Source: Rusavskia elegans (lineage: Eukaryota; Ascomycota; Lecanoromycetes; Teloschistales; Teloschistaceae). Taken from it: DNA of 64,000 bases. The first letter of the stretch is position 1; each line of letters opens with the position of its first letter. The notes beneath the pieces are model-generated. The model was given only the letters and a program-made list of their open reading frames with translations, had not been told where the DNA came from and ran no database searches. Of the stretch, positions 29,746-41,335 are shown one piece after another. The translations under genes were made by a program, and so were the position numbers. The stretch covers positions 186,001 through 250,000 of the forward strand of contig SAUG01000046.1 of NCBI GenBank assembly GCA_011316305.1. Reading direction: 5' to 3'.

Positions 29746-32099
29746 TCAAGCTGCTCGTTTCCTATCGTAAAGGGTTGTGTATCTCGCCAGATAATCTTCC
29801 ACGATTTTCATCCCCTCGTCCCCGTGCGTAGTTGTTTCTATCTCCTCGTTGGAGGAATCCGAGTCCGATGATATAGATTCATCCAGGGTCCCTTTTTCGA
29901 GAATACCCTGTATATCGTCTTTTTCATCATCTGTCCACTCCCCGATGCCTTGCATCTTCTCTCTGACTCTATCTAGCGACTCCATTTCTGAGGCTCCTCC
30001 GCTTGTCGCACCGAGGAGGTGTTGGGAACGGTCGTGGTGGACCGGCACTTGGATGCTTCGCTCTGACGGTTGCGGGCTCAGGCTCGCGGCATTCGAATGG
30101 ACGCTGCCATTGCGACATTGACATTCGCTCTGGCATCCGCATCCAGATACTAATTCTGCTTGCCGTTTGACAATAGCCACACGCCTGCCTATGTAGTTGA
30201 TTTCATGCACTTGATGGGGCTTATTATCGCCAGCTAGTTTCAAGCAAGGACGCACTTCCGTCGCTCGTCCAGGCGATCGACGGAAGCGCTGAGGGCTGTG
30301 TCTCGGCAACTGGGCGCTCGAAGGTCGTGGTGCATCCGTTACGTTCCTGATCGAACGGTGTGTCTTTTGCAGAATTTTTGCACCGAATCTGAAACCGCTT
30401 GGACCGGGCTCAGCAGATTTAGTTCCAACGTCGATTTTTCTCTGCGTGCTGACAAGTTTGTTGATTTGTTTCTGGGATAGCGGCTGGATGAGGATAAGGT
30501 ATGGATCCGTCTTCAGAGCCGTCAGTCTGTAGAATCTCCCCAGCAGTGGGCAAGGGCAGCTCACTTTGTCCCACTGCCACGCGTATCTGTAGATGTTCAA
30601 TACATCGGGACTGATGTACGTACTGTGTATCTTAGTATACTTAGTGCCCATTGGATCCGTAGAGACGCCCTGCGTGTTCGACATAGTCAAGGAAATCTCT
30701 GGTCCAATCGCATGGCCTCGGACCAGAGGCTCTGATCGCCTGACTCGAACAATGACTCTAATGTCACGATTTTTAACTTCTTCAAAACGTTTATAAGGAA
30801 CCTGCATTCCTTCCGCAATCACACCAAGCAGTTCTATACGAACAGCGCCACTTTGTCCACTCGCCTTATGAGCAGTAGCTCCTGGTAATTGGCCATCCAC
30901 AAAAGCATCGAGGAACTCCCGCTCTTTCCAGGTTAGCGCACCAAGTTGTTCGGTGAGTGTTCTCTTGCCTTTCCGAGCACGTTTGTGTATTTCCTGTTGT
31001 GCTTCATAAGCAGGCACTGGTAGTTGTTTTGTCAGCCATGTCATCTTGTATCCACAGTAGACTGCCTTGACTGTAGGCACAATAATCCAGACTTGCAAGT
31101 CTCTTCCAGCTTCGATGGCGGGTGTCGAATCATTTGAAGGATCGCCAAGGCCGGCTTTATTGATCGAAGGTGGCTCTGTACTCGATATCTCCCGAAGGTT
31201 GGAAGAGGCCGTTCGGGTTTGCGAACAAGGCGCGGGCGGTTCTTCCAACATCTGGCGGCAGGAACTGTCGGTGGAATGCCCTGCACGGTGATCTTGATCA
31301 TGCTGCTCGATCGGCTTCGGATGGCCAGCTTGGCGTGGGTCCACTTCAGGAAGGCGGGTAGGGTTGGCGAGCGAGGAGGGAGGTGCGGGGGGATCATTTG
31401 GTATGGACAAAAGGAGTTGCTCCTGCGATTCTTCAATCTTTGGGTCAGAGAGACTTGATCCCCCAGGAAACTGTTCTCTCTCAGTCTTTTGCATAGCAAT
31501 GATTGAGCTGATAAGTGCTTCCTGCTCTCCGCGGCTCATGGTAGGTGCTCTTTGCCTGGATTTCTTAGCCGTAGAGAAATAGGGAATACAAAGGTGTTTA
31601 CCTACAACTCAGCCAGTCTCTTTTGGTAAGCCAATGTTGTGATTTGCAAGATAAGCATCAGTGTAGCCCTTGAGCTGCTTAGCTTTTGGCCCAAAGCATC
31701 GAAGTTGGGCTGCAGGAACGGCCATCTCAACGACTCCGCTTTAGACAGCACGATCTTTTCACCGGGCTTAACATTACGCCGTCGTATCTGCCGACTCGCT
31801 TTCCTCAATGCTTCTTCCAGCGCTTCGAAAACGCTCCTGCAAGCAGCTGCCGCAGCCTGTGTACTGGTTAGGGCAGTTTCGTTGAAGATGGTGATGCTTT
31901 CGTCCTCGCCGGGGGTTTTCTTCATCAGGTCTCCAAGCTGTTGTAGGACGCCCGCCGTCAATGATACATGTGTCCCAATATAGCGGATACGCTCAGCTCC
32001 AGTGCTAACTTGGTTTGCAAAGCCAATCAATTTGAAAGAGATCTGTAGGCCTGCAGCAGCGATAGCTAGAATAGATGCCGCACTGCTGACTCCGTCCAT
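29746..32099 (-). CDS. PigL_N / fungal STAND N-terminal-domain protein without NACHT domain
   Basis: Exons 32099-31606 and 31555-29746 give 767 residues; the 50-nt intron (GTAGGT...CCAG) joins QKRLAEL to QRAPTMSRGEQEALISSI. The first ~170 residues match the fungal N-terminal domain that precedes NACHT/NB-ARC in many STAND proteins: DGVSSAASILAIAAAGLQIS, a YIGTHVSLTAGVLQQL segment, an AAACRSVFEALEEALRKA helix and LPFLQPNFDAL-like WPFLQPNFDALGQKL. After a 120-residue low-complexity linker there is a second ordered region near 280-480 (VKAVYCGYKMTWLTKQLPVP, KRTLTEQLGALTWKEREFLD). No Walker A is present. The C-terminus is acidic (SSDSDSSNEEIE). In STAND proteins this domain is thought to signal or oligomerise; here it is fused to an unassigned region, so function is open. 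Confidence 0.78.
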
Positions 32100-33215
32100 G
32101 ACACTGAGATGCAGTGATTGAATCAGAGTAGGCTATTATCTGGTATACCCGTTGCGGAAACACTTCGGGCTGGCCATACGAGCCTCCACTACCTCGAGTG
32201 ACGTGCGCATTGAACGCCCTACAAGAGCATAGGATAAGAGGGATTGGTGTCAAGCAACAGAGCGATTCATCGACGAAGGTGATTCGTCATACATTAATGA
32301 GTAAAGAGTCGTAAGAGGCTGAATCTACATAGCCTGGTGCAATAAGACCGCAGCCACTGAACAAGTGTAGTGCGGCTCAGGACAGAATGCAAAACGAGAC
32401 ATAGGATGGGAGAATGCGTGAGGTAAACCGGGAGGGGTCTTGCTATCCGCACAAGCACTCCAGGCTGCGCGCACAAGCATGATTCCACAGTCCTTTAACA
32501 GTAAATAACAGGCATTCAGTAACGCTTTTTCGGTATTTTTCGTTAATAGGATTAAACGCAAGTATCGATACAGTAGAGGGCTAATTTTTAATTTTTTTTT
32601 AAAGCTGGTCGTATAGGCTAAAAGGATAAAATAATTAAGATCTTATATTTTAATTAGGTGTGCTAAGGCTGGGTCCCGCGTTTAGAAATAGCCGAGGGTC
32701 GGTACTTCTTGATTGGCTGATTTGGCGCAAATGCTTGTGCGCAATACCCAACCGGGAGACGCAAAGTAGAGAAAAGAGGCTGAATACTTCCGACGAGATA
32801 CAGAGCCATCAGGCAGCCGAGGGTTTGATACAGCCTTGGATTAGAACACTCTTGACGAGTGATGTTAGTCTGCCCAGCCTGCCAGCCTTGCTTCAGTACA
32901 ATAACAACCCACCACATCAGAGAGTTCGAAGCGGTGATTGCAGAGTTTGTCTTCATCAAACATGGTCCCTTCTGCGCGTTCACCGCTGGGAGACCGCAGT
33001 ATATTGGCTGCCTTTGCTACTTGACAAGTGAACGATAACTCATGACTTCCCAGGCAAGTTGAAAGAGGGAGGGACGTCGAGGGAGGATGGCCGCCAAGCC
33101 CACGGACTTAAGTCAGTGCAACGGATTTAATTGAATACTCGTTGGACGACGCACAGAAGACATTCCATCTTGATGCTACTGAGCTTCGAGGCTACTGGTT
33201 TAGATAGCCATCAGT
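32100..33215. other. Divergent intergenic region, 1.1 kb
   Basis: It separates the PigL_N gene (minus) from KRI1 (plus). 32580-32660 is very AT-rich, with a T10 run and its flank TAAAGC. Short frames on both strands have no recognisable content. The last ~150 bases are probably the KRI1 promoter. Confidence 0.4.
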
Positions 33216-35284
33216 ATGTCAGAGTCCGGTCCAACCCCGACCAGCCATGGGCTTACACGCCCGAAACGACGCAATCTGGCTGCGATCGGGACTGAGCCCC
33301 CCAGAAAGAAAGCGAGATCACTATTAGCGGACGATGAGGACCCAACATCAAGCTCTGACGACACCGCCGGTGGAGCCATTCTGCCTTCAGAAACCCCCAG
33401 TAATGTGCTCACCATCAACCAAGAATTCGCTAAGAGGTTCGAGCACAACAAGCGTCGAGAAGAATTACATAAACGTGCGTAGAGTCGGTCTCTAAGCCTA
33501 CTGGGAATCACGCTGAGCATGGTCTAGTCGAAGAACGATTTGGGAAGTCAGAAACCAACAGCAAGCGAGGTTTGGACGCCAGCGAGTCTGAAGGCGAGAC
33601 AGGCAGTTCGACCGACTCCGAGGACGAGGATGACGACGGGGTTCTGGCTCTAGGCGATCTTGATCAGCAAGTTCAGGCAACATTGAACGCCATTAGATCG
33701 AAAGATCCTAGAGTCTACGACAAGAACACTACTTTCTACACCGACCCGGTAGACCAAGGCGATGAACAAAGCGCTGTTGAAACCAAGCAGAGGCCGATGT
33801 ATCTCAGCGATTACCATCGCCAAAACATCATGCAAGGCGTGGCGGACATCGACGAAAATGAAGATCTACCAACCTATGCACAAGAACAGGACAAACTAAA
33901 AGCTACGATCCTACGAGAAATGCATGCGAGCGCTGACGCTGCTGAGAGTAACGGAAAGAGCGAGAACGAGCAAGATGAGGACTTCCTTGTTCCCAAAGTC
34001 TCTACGAGGCGCGACCTGAACGAGCGGTCCCACGTAGCTACAGTTCGGAATCTGCCAGATGTCAACAGTGCGGATAACGACCCAGAAAAGTTTCTTTCGG
34101 ACTTTATGTCCGCACGAGCGTGGGTCCCTCAAGCAGGTTCAAGGTTCGTACCTTTCGAGTCCGACGATGAAGAGGAGGAAAGGCGGGCAGACGAATTCGA
34201 AGAGGCTTACAATCTACGGTTCGAGGATCCAAATGTTTTGAACGAAAAGCTCGTGTCTCATGCACGAGATGCTGCTGCTCGATATTCTGTAAGGCGAGAA
34301 GAGGCTACCGGCCGCAAGAAGACGAGAGAGACCGAAAGAGCCAAACGGGAGGCGCAAAAGCAGGAGCGGGAGGAGGAAAAGGCTCGTCTTCGCAAATTGA
34401 GGATCGCCGACGCTGAGGAAAAGGTCAAAAAGATCAAAGAGGCCGCAGGACTTGGAAAGGACCACCTGGAAATCAACGACTGGTCAAAACTCTTAGAGGA
34501 GGGCTGGGACACCGAGCGGTGGGACGAGGAAATGCGCAAAAGATTTGGGGACGCATACTACAAGGACCCAGATATAGAGGGCGTTGCCTCAACAGGGGGC
34601 GACAGTAAGAGAAAGATCAAGAAACCCAAATGGGAGGACGATATAGCAATAGACGATTTGATCCCCAATTTCAAGGAGCATAACCAGCCGACCAAACCTC
34701 CGTTCAGTCTATCAGACCTCGATTCGGATCAAAATGAACCTTCAGGATCCCGATCTGACCTCGATGAAAACATGCCAAACATCCCGCATTCGGATAAAAA
34801 ACGGAAGCTGGACGAAAAGAAAGAATTCAAAAAGCAAGCCCGCAATGAACGTCGCCAAATCGAACAGCTGATAGACAAAAGCCTGGTGGTGGATCAGAAG
34901 CTCGCAGATATGGGTGCCAAACATGCCGGGACGTTCCGATACCGCGAGACATCCCCCATCAACTACGGCCTTACAGCCCGAGACATACTGATGGCCTCGG
35001 ACAGTCAGCTGAACCAGTACGCTGGTCTCAAGAAACTGGCTACTTTCCGAGACTCGACGAAGAAAAGCAAAGACCAAAAGCGGCTGGGGAAGAAGGCTCG
35101 TCTGAGACAGTGGCGAAAGGAGACGTTTGGTAGTGAGCATGGCCCTCAGAAGACACTGGCAGACGTACTGGCTGGGCAAGGCGATGGAGGGATTGTTCCC
35201 ACTTTGGAGAAGGGTCGCAATGTTGTCGAGGGCAGTAGACGCAAGAGACACAGCAAGAGTAGAGTTCAAGGGAAAAGCTCTTAG
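33216..35284 (+). CDS. KRI1: Ribosome biogenesis protein KRI1
   Basis: Exons 33216-33474 and 33528-35284 give 671 residues; the 53-nt phase-1 intron (GTGCGT...CTAG) gives the junction HKLEERFGKSE. The N-terminal ~120 residues carry a basic nuclear-localisation-like stretch (RPKRRNL, PPRKKARS) and acidic runs (SEDEDDDGV). The Kri1 domain is marked by YLSDYHRQNIMQG, FLVPKVSTRRDLNERS and the block KFLSDFMSARAWVPQAGSRF followed by VPFESDDEEEE. The central region is a long charged helix (RAKREAQKQEREEEKARLRK). The conserved Kri1_C part ends with LPxRETSPxxYGLTxxDIL-like FRYRETSPINYGLTARDIL and ATFRD, then a basic tail. Kri1 binds Krr1 in the nucleolus and is required for 40S subunit maturation. 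Confidence 0.93.
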
Positions 35285-36088
35285 ATATGAATCGTCTCAT
35301 TTGTCGTCCTGCTCATTACAAGCTGATGGTCCCCATACTAGTAAGGAGGAGACACCAACGATGACATGCCGGATAATAGAAGATTTGATAAGAGATGTAC
35401 TTCGGATATCCTCCAAGGCTCCGTATTGAGGGATTACAATTATCATCATCTCCGTATGAATTTCCAGTTGACCATCTGTCATATTAATCATTGTTTTTTA
35501 CAGAGCACATGATTGTGGAGAGAAGATGAAAAGAAGAAACAAGATTATACTTTACTTGACTCGTTTTATACCCCATCGGCTGCTAAGGGGTTCCGACTTA
35601 CTTGGCGGTTCAATACTCAAAGGACCTGGCGTCGCTCCGCCGAGTCCTCGCGCGATTACTGCCGATTTTGTAGTGTACAAGAAGTGTCGCCCACGCGAAA
35701 AGCACCAGCTCATCACCTGAAGTACTCCACGTAACTAGTATCCCTGTTTCGTATCTATAGAGCCTTTTTAAGATATCAGTACTTCTATCTTCTTTTTCTT
35801 CTTCCTATATTACCTGTATACGTTTTATAATAGATCGCTAAGAAAATATAATATACTGTACTACAATATATTATATCCGTCGTATATTGGATAATATTGC
35901 CAACCGTACGTGACAATCGAATTTCAACGTTCAAATTTTACAGACTAGCACTAGTAATATCTCCAATACTTTTTCATATAACGTTATCTTCAATACGTCA
36001 GCCAGGCAAGACTCTAGTATTAACTATTAATCAATACCTTATATATCTGTCGAACGCGTACAATATATTATACAATCTGTTCAACGTA
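35285..36088. other. AT-rich intergenic region
   Basis: The first part is the KRI1 3' flank. 35740-36075 is strongly AT-rich (TATAATATACTGTACTAC, ATATTATATCC) with few CG pairs, resembling transposon-derived DNA decayed by C-to-T change. No gene was recognised. Confidence 0.45.
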
Positions 36089-36194
36089 CGGAGGATGATA
36101 CCAATAGTGCGCTAAAAGCCGCCCGGACTCCCTAGAGGCCCCCGCCTAGATTGCTACTTTAGCGCATGGTGAGGACTTTCGGTGTCATCCTCTG
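36089..36194. mobile_element. MITE family A, copy 2 (TA-flanked, left arm shortened)
   Basis: A 106-bp relative of the element at 19343-19469, again flanked by TA (36087-36088 and 36195-36196). The right arm is nearly identical to copy 1 (GCGCATGGTGAGGACTTTCG then GTGTCATCCTCTG). The left arm begins CGGAGGATGATACCAATAG but lacks the 10-11 bases around TCCTCACCAC, so its inverted repeats are now asymmetric. Confidence 0.8.
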
Positions 36195-37353
36195 TATCTA
36201 TAGCCGAGATAATATAGCTACCTAGGTAATATATCTTCTGTTCATAGCAGGAGCCATGCCAACAGTACTTACTTCCAATTACGACTGATAAGCCAGTCAA
36301 GCGGAGGCCGTTCCCTCACACGGCCGGGCGCAAACGTCAACGTCTGAGATAGCTACAAGGCGCTGAACATCAAGACCAATAGCGTGGACGGAGACGGTTT
36401 CAATCTGTACGTCAGAATAGTAGACTTTGATTTTGGTAATAGTTTAGTCCCAACAATTACTTAGACTGCCTCTTTCTGAAATGCTGTATCCTGTAGAACT
36501 GTTTTTATATCTGCATCAAGGGGTGTAGAGTCTTGACGGCCGGGAGTCAGCTTGCCCTAGATTCGCTAGGAGATATGAGGTGCCTCGAAGCTTCCATGTA
36601 GAGTTTACAATTAACCTTTACGATGGCGACAAATGCACTGAAGCTTATATAAAGTTATTGCGGTCAACAGCTATTTTTCTGATAGTTTATAAGATGCCCG
36701 GCAACAATTTGTCCAGATACGGTTGATTCGTTTCCAGATATCCTTCTGACGATTCCACAGCATATGTGATATTCCAATCATTTATTACTGGTCATTTGCT
36801 AATTTCCGTCCACGTATTCCTCTATGAAGCATCGTCGTCGACGCTTTGCTCGTACGTGATCATAGAACTGTAAAGACTCGGATCTTTCCAATTCTATGTC
36901 TGCAAATCGCGGTAGATTCACCCCCTACCTGGGAGAAGATTTGGTGATATTAGAGCGCCATGCTTACAGGGGATTCGGATTGTCCAGTACCAAGACAGCT
37001 CCTTCCGGCGTCGTTCGTTGCTGCTTGAAAAGTCTCTCCTGTATAAGGACTGGGACCTCCAACATCTTCACCGGACTTGCTATCGAGGCCAGTCTTAGAG
37101 CTGTCGTCTCCGTTCAACACCTGCTCCGGCGACCGTGGGGGATACGAGAGGTTGAGCAGAAGTTTTCAACTTGGATTGGAGACCACGGGGTTTGACAGTC
37201 TTGTGAATAGGGTATACACAAGCTAGATGACAAGAGATATCAGCTGTTGCCTGTTTATAATTTTCGGATAGAATTACCGAGTCCCGCAGTTTTGCAAGGT
37301 CCGTATACGTTACCACGATCACATCTGCAGTTCTTCCCAATGCATTCCTCACA
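36195..37353. other. Intergenic region downstream of the FHA kinase
   Basis: About 1.1 kb. Plus-strand frames at 36896-37195 and 37247-37678 lack recognisable domains; the latter is antisense to the kinase tail. No repeat beyond the MITE was seen. Confidence 0.35.
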
Positions 37354-39338
37354 TCACGGCCGACGTCTGGGACTGTTCTTTCCAATCGATTCGATGAATC
37401 CATCCTCCTGTAAACTTTGGTCCAGGATGGACCCCTTGTCTGACGACTCCTCACGTCTAACCTTGGTTTGCAACCTGCCAGATCTCGTAAACAGGCTATC
37501 CGAAACTCGATCCTGTTTATATCTTTGGTCCGAATGGCTAGTTGGCGATGTTCCGTGGAGTACCTCATGGTCCGAATCAATCAGCTTCAGCAGTAGGCGA
37601 GAAGATATCGTTGGATCCGACTCGCCGATAACGGAACATCGCCGTTTACTCGCGCTCCTTTCCTCCAAGGAATTCTGAAGCCTGCTTCCACGGACAACTT
37701 GCTTACTTTGCACGGACTTGGCATCAATGTGCACAAAGTCCTCCCGCTCGTTGTACAGAAGCGTTTCGTTATTGCTGAGACTGTTCCGTGGTAGGTGTGA
37801 AGTCGTGAATGAACGTTTCGTTCCCCTTGCGGCTGTAGGCGAGCACGGCAAAATCCTTGGGTAGACATCATCGCGAAAAAGCTCCAGTGAACTTTGATAA
37901 CAGACGTCCGCAGAAGTCCTCTTTCGTGGATCTTTCTTTAACATATTTGCCGCGAGGAAATCGATTAGAGGATCTGAATCCTGATCTTCGACTTGCTTCA
38001 AGAGCAGCGAAAACCAACGATAGGGGCGCCATCCGCCCTGGACTTTTGGAAGACCATACGCGTACTCATACACCACAACTCCAAGCGACCAAATATCTAC
38101 TGCGGCCGTATAAAGTTTTCGCTCGTAGATCTCTGGGGCAGCGTAGCCCTCTGTTCCACAACAGGTGGTAAGTTGCGAGGCATTTTTTGCGAAGCCAAAG
38201 TCGGAGAGTTTGACTCTGAAAGGTTGCCTAGATTCCACCAAGATGTTTGATGGTTTGATATCGCGGTGTGCTAGTTGCTTCTCGTGCAGGTACGCAAGGG
38301 CGTAGGTTCCTTGGACCAAGATCGCCGCACATTCCTCGTTTGGTAATGTTTGCACTGCTATGCTGATCTTCAAGGTTGCCCAGTGGATAGTATTCCATAA
38401 CCATCTCTGGTTTAGTTCCCGTCAGAAAGTCCACACATCGCACGATATGCTCCTAGAATTCGGTTAAGTTTATGAGTCCCAAATACAGGATTGATAAATA
38501 CATGTGATAATCGCCGGACGGCCTTGACTTCTCTCGCCCAATCTCCTTGGATGAACTGTTTACTCGCGTAGTGACAGCCTGTGCTGACGTCAACAGCTAG
38601 TCGTACAATCCCATACGTGCCTGCGCCGAGCACATCTCTGATGAGATACTGAGGACGATTGCGTGGGGAGACTGATTCTGATGGAGCCGCGGTGGTATTT
38701 TGGCTGGCGATATCCAGCAATCCGAGTGGGGGGTCGATATTGGCGTTCTCATAAAAGTATGCTGTGACCTTTTCATGGTAATCGAAGTAATTATTTTTGG
38801 GAAATTCAAACGTAAATTCAATCTGATTTCTTCTCGGATCTCCAACTGTAACTTTGATCGGTTGTTGATCTGGGAAAAGTATCCATGTGAAATGTCTCCG
38901 AGGATCCTGCACCTTTTCGTTTTGGTATGATACAACTGTTCCATTTGTTGAAGAATCTTTTAGAACGATCCGACCCTGCCGATCGAATGTGATAGAGAAG
39001 TGCACAGCACTGATGGAGCGTCGGCTAAGAATGACATCGCAGCTGGCGTCACGACCAAAAGTGTAACCTCGGCCGACCTGCTTCGGCTTCTTGGCTAATG
39101 TCAACCCAATAGTTGCAGTGGGTATCTCGCCATCGAGTGGTGTCGTTTCTCGACTGCAGTCGTCGGTGTACTCGGTATGAGTATCAGGAAGAGTGATATA
39201 CCAATCGCGGTTATGAAATTCTTGGAAGATATCTCTGGTATGCACATTGGCCGATCGGAGAATAAGAAAGAGATTTGGGTCATCAATCGTGATTTGGAGG
39301 GAAACGTTGAAGGACGAGTCGAGACGAAGAAGAAACCA
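37354..39338 (-). pseudogene. FHA-domain serine/threonine kinase (Rad53/Cds1-like layout), apparently disrupted
   Basis: The coding parts are 39338-38502 and 38452-37354, split by a 49-nt intron (GTATTT, CTTAAC, CTAG). An FHA domain (YTFGRDASCDVILSRRSISA) is followed by a kinase domain: glycine loop GAGTYGIVRL, lysine in HYASKQF, catalytic loop HRDIKPSNIL, DFGFA, APEIYE and DIWSLGVVVYEYAYG. Two lesions are seen. First, an in-frame TAA at 39341-39339 separates WFLLRLDSSFNVSLQ from an open frame upstream, and no in-frame ATG exists between that stop and the FHA domain. Second, one extra base near 38355 shifts the frame between GNLEDQHS and VQTLPNEECAAIL; no intron fits there. The tail (from ~37870) is divergent. 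A sequencing error or an unrecognised first exon remain possible. Intact relatives are presumed protein kinases; the role is unknown. Confidence 0.68.
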
Positions 39339-39589
39339 TTATATTTTCCCGGACCCATATCTCGATTGAAAACCAGCCACGGCCAGTGCGTACGCGCCAT
39401 TCATGCATGCAGGACAGAACAGCGGGTCATATGGCTGGAGATACAAATCATAATTGACACCATTGAAACACGTATCGCGCGCTAGGGCATACGTGACAGT
39501 AGATCAACCCGGCATCTTTAACGACCACCTCCATCGGCTCTTCTTTAACATCAAGCCATCAACGGATGACTGTATAGGATCCAAGAGTC

Positions 39590-41335
39590 ATGGCGGAGAT
39601 ACTTGCCGTGGATATTGATACCCTCACCCCTCGAGACATGCTGAGATGGAGGTAGGAAGACTTGTAAAGGATCTTTCCTACGTCCGAGTGGCTGACAGAC
39701 CCGCCAGAGATGAGAACCGTCGAACGATTAATATACTTGACCAAGATACCAATATGACTGAAGAGCGGTCGCAGAGATTGATGTAAGAATATATCTATCG
39801 TCTTGCTACCTTTCCTAGTTGCTGACTTGTTCCTCCGCAAGACATTTATCCCGTTCAGCCGATCGAATAGAACGATCTCGTCCGCTCAACTTGACGGAAC
39901 TTGATGGAAAACTGAGGTACATCGATAGCCTTAATTATTCTGCTAGCCGGTACTGAAGCCGGAGGAATCGCAGGAACTCTGCGTCAAGGTCTGAGCGCTA
40001 TCAGGAAGAAATACGGAAAATGCAAGCCTATGCCGAAGAAAATCGTGTCGCTTTGATAAAATTAGGTGGACGACCGACGCGTCCGATCCAATGGGATACC
40101 GGTCATTGGACTTTGATAGAAGGGATCGATGACAATTCGTCGGGGGAAGAGGACGATGAGCAAAGGGAGTCTCGCTGCGTTATCGATCATTGGGCCCATG
40201 AAGGGTCTAAGTTTGCCCAGGAACTACACACCTGGCAGGCTTTTCGCAGCTTCCAACGACACTTACGGAGGAAGCCGATTCCGCTACGGGAACGGCGCGT
40301 CGACGACTACTGGAAGGAAAGAGGGATCAGAGAAGCGCTTAAACCCCAGTTACAGAACAATCCAGAGCAGCAGTCGAAGGTGGATGAGTGGAAGGAATAC
40401 TATTGGTTTCAACACCGGCAACTTCTTGCTTACGAAAAGAGAATAGTAGAAGAAGAGCGAGAAAAGGAACGCTGGCTACAAGAGTTTGACGCTGCTACGC
40501 TTCATACAGGCTGTAGTGACAGACCGCTTGGGACAGTATGGCTTTATGGGGAGTGGCAAAGCCGGGAAAAGATTATTGAAATAGGGGACTGTCTTATCAG
40601 ACGTGCGACGAGTGACCGAAACATACATGCATCAACGCTCGAATGGATAGAAGGGCAACTTCCACTTATCACTTCAGAACAGGTAAGCAACATCAATAGC
40701 TTTCCAACTACCTAGCCAGACGAGGCAAGCTGATATCTCTGCAGACTACGTCGATTGGCTTTTATGCCAAACAGCACACACGGCGACCCCGAATATCTAA
40801 CAACCATAGCAAGCCTCTTCTGAGCTATGTTCGCAAATCAAAAGTCTCAAAAGCGACCTCCGATCGATCGAGACCTGGGGTACAGCTAAACCCCACGACA
40901 CATGTGAGGACCTACCTCCTTAGGAATCAAAGCCAAGGATACAAGCAAGGACAAGAGCAGGGGCGTGGCAACGATAGCAAAACGTCCCCAAATTATCCGG
41001 ACAATCCCGCTGAAATCGAACGAGTTGCCTCATACAACAACAAAGTTCCAAAGCCTGCCTTGAAACCCGCCCCTGACCGTCTTACTCGCTCCTCTGGCGT
41101 CTCCAAAGCTGCGAAGAAGAGGATACCGACGTCTCCGAAACAAACAAATGAACTGTCTCGTTCATCTGGTCTGGCTCGAAGCAGAGAAGGAATAGTCGGG
41201 AACAAAGAAGCCCAGATACAGCTGTCTCCCCCCGAGACGTATATGAACACCTTGCGCAGGAGCAAACGTTTGGCTCGAAAGTACTCCGGTGGGCACGGAG
41301 CGGCTGGTCAGGGACTGGCAGTAAGGGCAACGTAA
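39590..41335 (+). CDS. Charged protein of a fungal accessory family, unknown function (five exons)
   Basis: Exons 39590-39651, 39699-39782, 39842-39916, 39959-40682 and 40745-41335 give 511 residues. The third intron is only 42 nt and is the least certain, but every junction keeps phase. The start reads MAEILAVDIDTLTPRDMLRW. The core has RYQEEIRKMQAYAEENRVAL, then PTRPIQWDTGHWTLIEGIDD, KVDEWKEYYWFQHRQLLAYE and a long charged helix (EKRIVEEEREKERWLQEFDA). A basic, Ser/Pro-rich tail ends with TLRRSKRLARKYS. Proteins with this layout (often labelled ankyrin-like without real ankyrin repeats) occur as lineage-variable families in Dothideomycetes and Leotiomycetes, as I recall; none has a known function. 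It is divergent from the damaged FHA kinase, with ~250 bp between. Confidence 0.75.

Noticed and set aside
35740..36075. Centromere-like or origin function for the AT-rich stretch
   Set aside because: It is only ~340 bp and near a MITE; decayed repeat DNA explains it more simply, and nothing specific supports another role.
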